Shown here: positions 27,818-32,008 of the stretch, piece by piece
How the letters are laid out: the number at the start of each line of letters is the position of its first letter
Position numbering within the stretch: position 1 is the stretch's first letter
From: Coemansia sp. RSA 922
Taxonomy: Eukaryota; Kickxellomycota; Kickxellomycetes; Kickxellales; Kickxellaceae
DNA length: 32,008 nt
Assembly: GCA_027577415.1 (NCBI GenBank)
Contig: JANBQS010000132.1
Location: 1-32,008 of the forward strand
Direction of reading: 5' to 3'
The notes under the pieces: model-generated
The model's database searches: none
The model's input: the letters and a program-made list of their open reading frames with translations, nothing else
Told to the model about the DNA's origin: nothing
Position numbers and translations under genes: made by a program

Positions 27818-29803
27818 TTAGTCAGATAGAGCTACTCGCCACTTGTCCACATCTTCATCGCCACGTCCATGACAAGTAACGCTTTGCACGTCGTCTCTCA
27901 GCATAAGTTCATGAGAATGCAGAGCCATTCCACTAACATAGTGCCTCAGAACTATAGCATCAGTGGATTTCCAAGTCTGGGCATACCCGCCATCGCCCCA
28001 TCTTTCAACAACCCAGTGGTCGTTCTCGTCGGATAAAGTCTGGTCGCCATACGCAGTGACCTCGTTCTGGCCCGCAGTAAACCCAAAGTGCGAGTGCAGA
28101 TGCCTTCCAGTATTGATATGCCTTAGACGGATCTGCGTACCATACGATACAATAGATCCGGGTACTGGCACATCTTGGTTAGCAGGCAAAACTTGCCACC
28201 AGTCGTCGTCAGCAGGGTTACGACGGCTCGCGTACACCAGTTGCTGGTTCGATCCTGATGCAGTGCTATGAGACCGGTCAGTGCGGAGCAAGCGGCCGGT
28301 AGCCAAATGCTTGAGTGCGAGGACGGTGCCGATCTTGATGATGGTGTCGCTGGGCGTCTGGCGCAATTCGGGGTAAGTCTCAGGCGTAGCCGAGTTCTCC
28401 GAGCTCCTCGACGGGTCAACAAACCGAACATCATTGGGGTCGTAGGAGTACGGAGGTCTGCCAAATGGCGCCGGTGGACGGAACCCGCCCTGATCACTAC
28501 CCCTACTATGGTGGCTGCTACTGCTGTCGGCACGCGGACGGCCATATGCTGACGGCGCATATGCTGACGGCGCATAGCCCACTTGTCCATAGACAGTTTC
28601 CTGTCTATGTCTCTCGTCTTCTTCACGGCGCCAACGCTCATGGTCCTCGCGTCTCCTATCTTCTTCTTCCTCGCGGCGTCTCCTAGCCTCGTTCTCGCGA
28701 CGCATACGCTCAGCCTCCTCCTGCTGTCTTCGCGCGGCGGCAATAGCCAGGCGCCTTTTCTCTTCGTCTTCTTCACGCTGCTCAACAAACTCATGTACTC
28801 CGTAGGCGACCGCTCCAGCCGCCAATGCACCCAGTGCTATTTTGCCAGCAGTATTCACCCGGCTCGATGCCGGCTCCTCGTAGGCCATGCGTGGTGGCAG
28901 GCTAGTGTAGACTGATGGCCCACTACCATACATAGGCTGCTGTGGAGGCGGCATGGGACCTGCAGCATATGTAGATGGTGGTGCGTTGGAGGGACTGGCG
29001 TAACTAGATACGCTGTACGAGGTCTGTGCGCGCTGTGGCGGTGGCCCTGGAGGCGCGGCATTGTAGCTCGTGTAGGCGTGAGACGCTGGGACGCTGGCTA
29101 GACTAGGAGTCCCGCTGCTTGGCGCGTAGTAAGCTCCGCCCTGAGGTGGTGGGCCCTGGGGGCCTTGGAGAGGCGGGCCCTGTGGGGGCGGGGCTTGAAG
29201 ATGCGGAGGTGGGCCTTGAAGAGGCGGAGGAGGGCCTTGAAGAGGCGGGCCCTGGGCGGGTGCGCGTTGGTTGGGGCTGTATGCGCTAACAGCGCCGTCA
29301 GAAGAGCCGCCGCTAGAATGAGCGTAGTGGGCATGGGGCGATGCGCCGGGGTTCACGGGGCCAATTGTACCTTGGCTGAGTGGCATGCCGTTATTGACGC
29401 TACCTGTATTTAATCCCATGCCACTAGGCATAATACTGGCATTACTCAGCATGCCCATAGGAGGAGGAGGCCGCAGCTGCTGCTGTTGTCCCATGCCGCT
29501 TGCAAAACTATTGTTGGTAGATGGACGCACTACGTTTATCACTGGGCCATTCGCATAGTTGTTAGGCCCCGCATATGCCTGTGGCCCAGCTGCAAACGTC
29601 TGCTGGGGACTAGGGCCGAAATTCTGCTGAGGGCCACCGGCTCCGCTGCGTGCTATGTTCTCTGTACTATAGAGACTGGGTGTTGCTGCCATACGATTAC
29701 GTCCATCATCGTCTTGAACCTTGGGTACATAGCGGGATGGCTGAGGTCCGTCAAACTCACTATCTATCACCGACTCTGCTGCGCGTCCACTATAAACACT
29801 CAT
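27818..29803 (-). CDS. MIR-domain protein with Pro/Gln-rich N-terminus and glycine zipper (tandem copy 2)
   Basis: 661 residues in one exon. The first ~315 residues are disordered, rich in Pro, Gly, Gln, Ser and Tyr. They include a Pro repeat (PPLQGPPPPLQGPPPHLQ) coded by imperfect GA/GC-rich repeats at about 29157-29252. Next come a small-residue helix (GKIALGALAAGAVAYGVHEF, 320-339), a charged coiled coil (341-402), YAPSAYAPSAYG coded by two exact 15-bp units at 28543-28572, a linker with PAPFGRPPYSY, and the MIR region (about 487-661: LALKHLATGRLLRTDRSHS, WWQVLP, IRLRHINTGRHLHSH, VLRHYVSGMALHSH). The last ~220 residues match copy 1 closely, while the N-termini are unrelated in composition. 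There is no signal peptide. The ATG at 29803 is the first in frame. Function unknown. Confidence 0.9.
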   Translation of the reverse strand: MSVYSGRAAESVIDSEFDGPQPSRYVPKVQDDDGRNRMAATPSLYSTENIARSGAGGPQQNFGPSPQQTFAAGPQAYAGPNNYANGPVINVVRPSTNNSFASGMGQQQQLRPPPPMGMLSNASIMPSGMGLNTGSVNNGMPLSQGTIGPVNPGASPHAHYAHSSGGSSDGAVSAYSPNQRAPAQGPPLQGPPPPLQGPPPHLQAPPPQGPPLQGPQGPPPQGGAYYAPSSGTPSLASVPASHAYTSYNAAPPGPPPQRAQTSYSVSSYASPSNAPPSTYAAGPMPPPQQPMYGSGPSVYTSLPPRMAYEEPASSRVNTAGKIALGALAAGAVAYGVHEFVEQREEDEEKRRLAIAAARRQQEEAERMRRENEARRRREEEEDRRREDHERWRREEDERHRQETVYGQVGYAPSAYAPSAYGRPRADSSSSHHSRGSDQGGFRPPAPFGRPPYSYDPNDVRFVDPSRSSENSATPETYPELRQTPSDTIIKIGTVLALKHLATGRLLRTDRSHSTASGSNQQLVYASRRNPADDDWWQVLPANQDVPVPGSIVSYGTQIRLRHINTGRHLHSHFGFTAGQNEVTAYGDQTLSDENDHWVVERWGDGGYAQTWKSTDAIVLRHYVSGMALHSHELMLRDDVQSVTCHGRGDEDVDKWRVALSD

Positions 29804-30102
29804 AGAAGGAATAAACGAATAAATGATGCAAGTACAATAGTAGTAAAAAAAAGAAAGAAAGATATTTGGAAAATGATATAAAAAAAATTGACTAGAGAAG
29901 AGAAGAGAAGAGGAAAAAAAGTATTGATGTGCATGTATCCCAACAGATGACTAGATGAGCAAAAAAATTTTCTTTCTCTTTTTTTGGAGTCTTTCGTTAT
30001 GCATGCTTAAAAGCACACGCCCCACTTTTTGCCTTTATCCGCTTTTTAATTGTAAAATGGCGCTAAGAAAAATAAAAGCGTCTTTATTCAAACAAAAAAG
30101 CC
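29804..30102. other. Spacer between MIR gene 2 and SHMT
   Basis: AT-rich with short GAGAA repeats (29895-29912). It holds the MIR gene 2 promoter and the SHMT 3' end; no gene is seen. Confidence 0.5.
30083..30088 (-). terminator. Poly(A) signal AATAAA of SHMT
   Basis: Minus-strand AATAAA about 15 bp past the SHMT stop codon. Confidence 0.5.
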
Positions 30103-31599
30103 TCAGTCTTTATATACCATCGAGTCTACAGAAAAGCCAACCGCTGGAAAGCTCCTTGCAAAGTCGACGACCTCCCTCTTTAGTTTGGCCAGCTCTGGCA
30201 CTTTCTCCACATCATCGCCCAACTCAGCCTTAAAGTCTACAAACTTGCTAGACTTTACATTCTTAGCCGTCTCCAAGGCAATATCGACAGCTCTATCCAC
30301 AAACTCGGCGACCTTTGCAAAGTCCTTCTCCACCAACCCCCTAGTAGTCATAGCCGGCGTACCCAGTCTCAGACCACCAGGCACCATAGCCGAGCGATCT
30401 CCGGGGACAGTATTCTTATTAGCGGCAATCTTGGCCAACTCCAAAACTCTCTCCACACGAGCTCCGTCGATACCCCGCGATTTCACAAGATTGACCAGCA
30501 ACAGATGCGTGTCAGTGCCGCCCGTCACCAATTGGTATTTGCGGTCAATGAGTGATTGCGAGAATGCCTGAGCGTTGCTAAGTACTTGGCCCTGGTACTC
30601 TTTGAACTCTGGCGACTGCGCTTGTTTGAGTGCAACGGAAAGCGCAGCAATCGTGTGGTTGTGCGGTCCGCCCTGGTGCCCCGGAAACACAGACTGATTA
30701 ATAGGCTTCTCCAGATCGTACATAGTGTCGACGCCCTTTTTGTTGGTGCTACGCACGCCACGACGGAAGAATATCATGGCGCCCCGAGGTCCCCTCAATG
30801 ACTTGTGCGTAGTAGTCGTTACTACGTCAGCATAGGCGAAGGGCGATTCGACGACGCCCGCAGCTACCAGACCCGAGATGTGAGCCATGTCGGCCATCAG
30901 ATAGGCGCCAATAGAGTCGGCGATCTCCCGCATCCTCTTATAATCGATATTGCGGGCATAGGCGCTAGCGCCAGCGACAATAATCTTTGGCCTAAACAGC
31001 TGTGCAGATTTGGCCAACGCGTCGTAATCGATGATGCCCGTGTCTTCGTTGCACTGGTACGGAAGGGTCTCGAAATACACCGACGAAAACGACACGCGCT
31101 TAGCGGGAGTCTGGAATCCATGTGACAAGTGCCCGCCATGCGGCAAGTCCAAGCCCATCAGTCTGTCATGAGGCTTCATCAGTGCGCCATAAACGTACAA
31201 ATTGGCAGGAGCACCGGACAACGACTGCACGTTGACGCCCCATTTGAGTGGATCGAGACCAAATGTCTCTAGGGCCCGGGTTTGGCATAGGGTCTCTGAC
31301 TGGTCGATATACTCGTTACCGCCGTAGTAACGGGCTCCGGGGTATCCCTCTGAGTACTTGTTTTGCATTACAGAGCCCAAAGCGTCCATTACCGCGCGGC
31401 TCGTAAAGTTCTCGCTGGGGATAAGGCAGATTCCAGAGCGTTGGCGCGATTTCTCTAGTTCGACGATCTTGAACATCTCGGGGTCCGCTGAAGATAGCGG
31501 CTGGTTTAGAACACTTGCCGTCGATGCTTGGTAGCCGCGCTGCCCAGCCAAAAGGCGTATGGTAGTGCGCAAGTTGCGAGGAACGATAGTTTGTAACAT
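30103..31599 (-). CDS. SHM1: Serine hydroxymethyltransferase, mitochondrial
   Basis: 498 residues. This PLP enzyme interconverts serine plus tetrahydrofolate with glycine plus 5,10-methylene-tetrahydrofolate. Family features are [74 protein letters not shown], the PLP-lysine motif [13 protein letters not shown] (Lys266) and [15 protein letters not shown]. The N-terminus ([20 protein letters not shown]) is basic, hydroxylated and free of acids, as in a mitochondrial presequence. I therefore use the ATG at 31599; a farther in-frame start would add a hydrophobic leader translated from promoter sequence. It is divergent from RIB7, with 245 bp between the ATGs. Confidence 0.96.
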   Translation of the reverse strand: MLQTIVPRNLRTTIRLLAGQRGYQASTASVLNQPLSSADPEMFKIVELEKSRQRSGICLIPSENFTSRAVMDALGSVMQNKYSEGYPGARYYGGNEYIDQSETLCQTRALETFGLDPLKWGVNVQSLSGAPANLYVYGALMKPHDRLMGLDLPHGGHLSHGFQTPAKRVSFSSVYFETLPYQCNEDTGIIDYDALAKSAQLFRPKIIVAGASAYARNIDYKRMREIADSIGAYLMADMAHISGLVAAGVVESPFAYADVVTTTTHKSLRGPRGAMIFFRRGVRSTNKKGVDTMYDLEKPINQSVFPGHQGGPHNHTIAALSVALKQAQSPEFKEYQGQVLSNAQAFSQSLIDRKYQLVTGGTDTHLLLVNLVKSRGIDGARVERVLELAKIAANKNTVPGDRSAMVPGGLRLGTPAMTTRGLVEKDFAKVAEFVDRAVDIALETAKNVKSSKFVDFKAELGDDVEKVPELAKLKREVVDFARSFPAVGFSVDSMVYKD

Positions 31600-31844
31600 T
31601 ATTCTTTTCGCGTAAATAAAAAAAAGACAGATAAAGATGGAGATGAAGAAGACGACCAAGAAACCTTTGTCTCGAACCTTTTAAAAACGAGGAGGAGGGG
31701 GAGAGTTTCTGAATGTATGCACCATCATTATTTTTTTCCCACATGCCAAAAAAAAAGGGCGCGCGCACTTTTTGTCTCCACCGTGTAGAAAAAAAAAAAT
31801 TGATAATTAGCGCCCAATCTCTCCTTTCAGTATTCCTTGGTACC
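31600..31844. promoter_or_regulatory. Shared divergent promoter, SHMT (-) and RIB7 (+)
   Basis: The 245-bp interval between two outward-facing ATGs must hold both promoters and 5' leaders. It is purine-rich at the SHMT side and has poly-A tracts and a GCGCGCGC run (31759-31766). No clear TATA box is seen. Confidence 0.55.
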
Positions 31845-32008
31845 ATGTGTGATCAAACAGACGACTATAAGCACGCACAGACCTTTATTTCCAGACACCT
31901 GTCCAACGACCCAGACATAGATGGAATACAAGTAACGCTGACTTATGCACAGAGCTTGGACGGCATGATTTCGCGCCAAGGTCAAGCTCTAGCCTTGAGT
32001 TCTCGAGC
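31845..32008 (+). CDS. RIB7: RIB7 5' end: diaminohydroxyphosphoribosylamino-pyrimidine reductase, truncated
   Basis: The first 54 codons run off the right edge of the window. The ATG at 31845 follows CTTGGTACC, and the frame shows HLSNDPDIDGIQVTLTYAQS followed by LDGMISRQGQALALSS. VTLTYAQSLD is the signature start of fungal Rib7, the NADPH-dependent reductase that acts on the ribosylamino-pyrimidine intermediate after GTP cyclohydrolase II in riboflavin synthesis. Too little is present to check the rest. TCTCCTTTCAG just upstream (31820-31830) resembles a splice acceptor, so a 5'-UTR intron is possible. Confidence 0.88.
   Translation, partial: MCDQTDDYKHAQTFISRHLSNDPDIDGIQVTLTYAQSLDGMISRQGQALALSSR

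Overview
The window looks like nuclear DNA of a filamentous, early-diverging fungus. The genes have few, short introns (76-115 nt) with GTAAG/GTATG donors, CTAAC/CTAAT-type branch sites and TAG/CAG acceptors. The 3' ends are tightly packed, and the gene set (vacuolar Ams1 alpha-mannosidase, Rib7, a fungal-sized SHMT, a kinesin-6) is fungal. Lineage-specific F-box/LRR-like paralogs and small orphan proteins suggest the Zoopagomycota/Kickxellales (Coemansia-like) lineage. That placement is inference; no rRNA or marker gene proves it.

Layout. 1-2304: 3' part of a large Ser-rich protein of unknown function (+). 2518-3863: taspase 1-type threonine aspartase, three exons (+), convergent with a short-chain dehydrogenase (3897-4721, -). 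5454-5837: small orphan protein (+). 6009-10123: two tandem F-box-like/LRR-like genes (-). The first is intact. The second has a nonsense codon in its F-box-like region and a 331-bp insertion, flanked by a 7-bp direct duplication, in its last codon. 10811-15286: long kinesin-6 motor (+) with a very GC-rich body. 15393-17010: small orphan proteins (-) that share a layout with the one at 5454. 18319-21247: protein with five HMG boxes and a short first exon (+), convergent with the GH38 alpha-mannosidase AMS1 (21300-24601, -). 25085-25246: a 53-residue C2H2 zinc-finger protein (-) that is easily missed. 26006-29803: two tandem MIR-domain genes (-) with divergent low-complexity N-termini. 30103-31599: mitochondrial serine hydroxymethyltransferase (-), divergent from the start of RIB7 (31845 to the window edge, +).

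How the genes relate. There is no operon-like or single-pathway cluster. Housekeeping metabolism (SHMT, RIB7, AMS1, SDR), mitosis (kinesin-6), proteolysis (taspase) and chromatin (multi-HMG) alternate with fast-evolving families. The less ordinary material is the decaying F-box duplicate with its insertion, the small orphan family, the tandem MIR proteins that lack a signal peptide, and the five-box HMG protein growing by exact 390-bp duplication.
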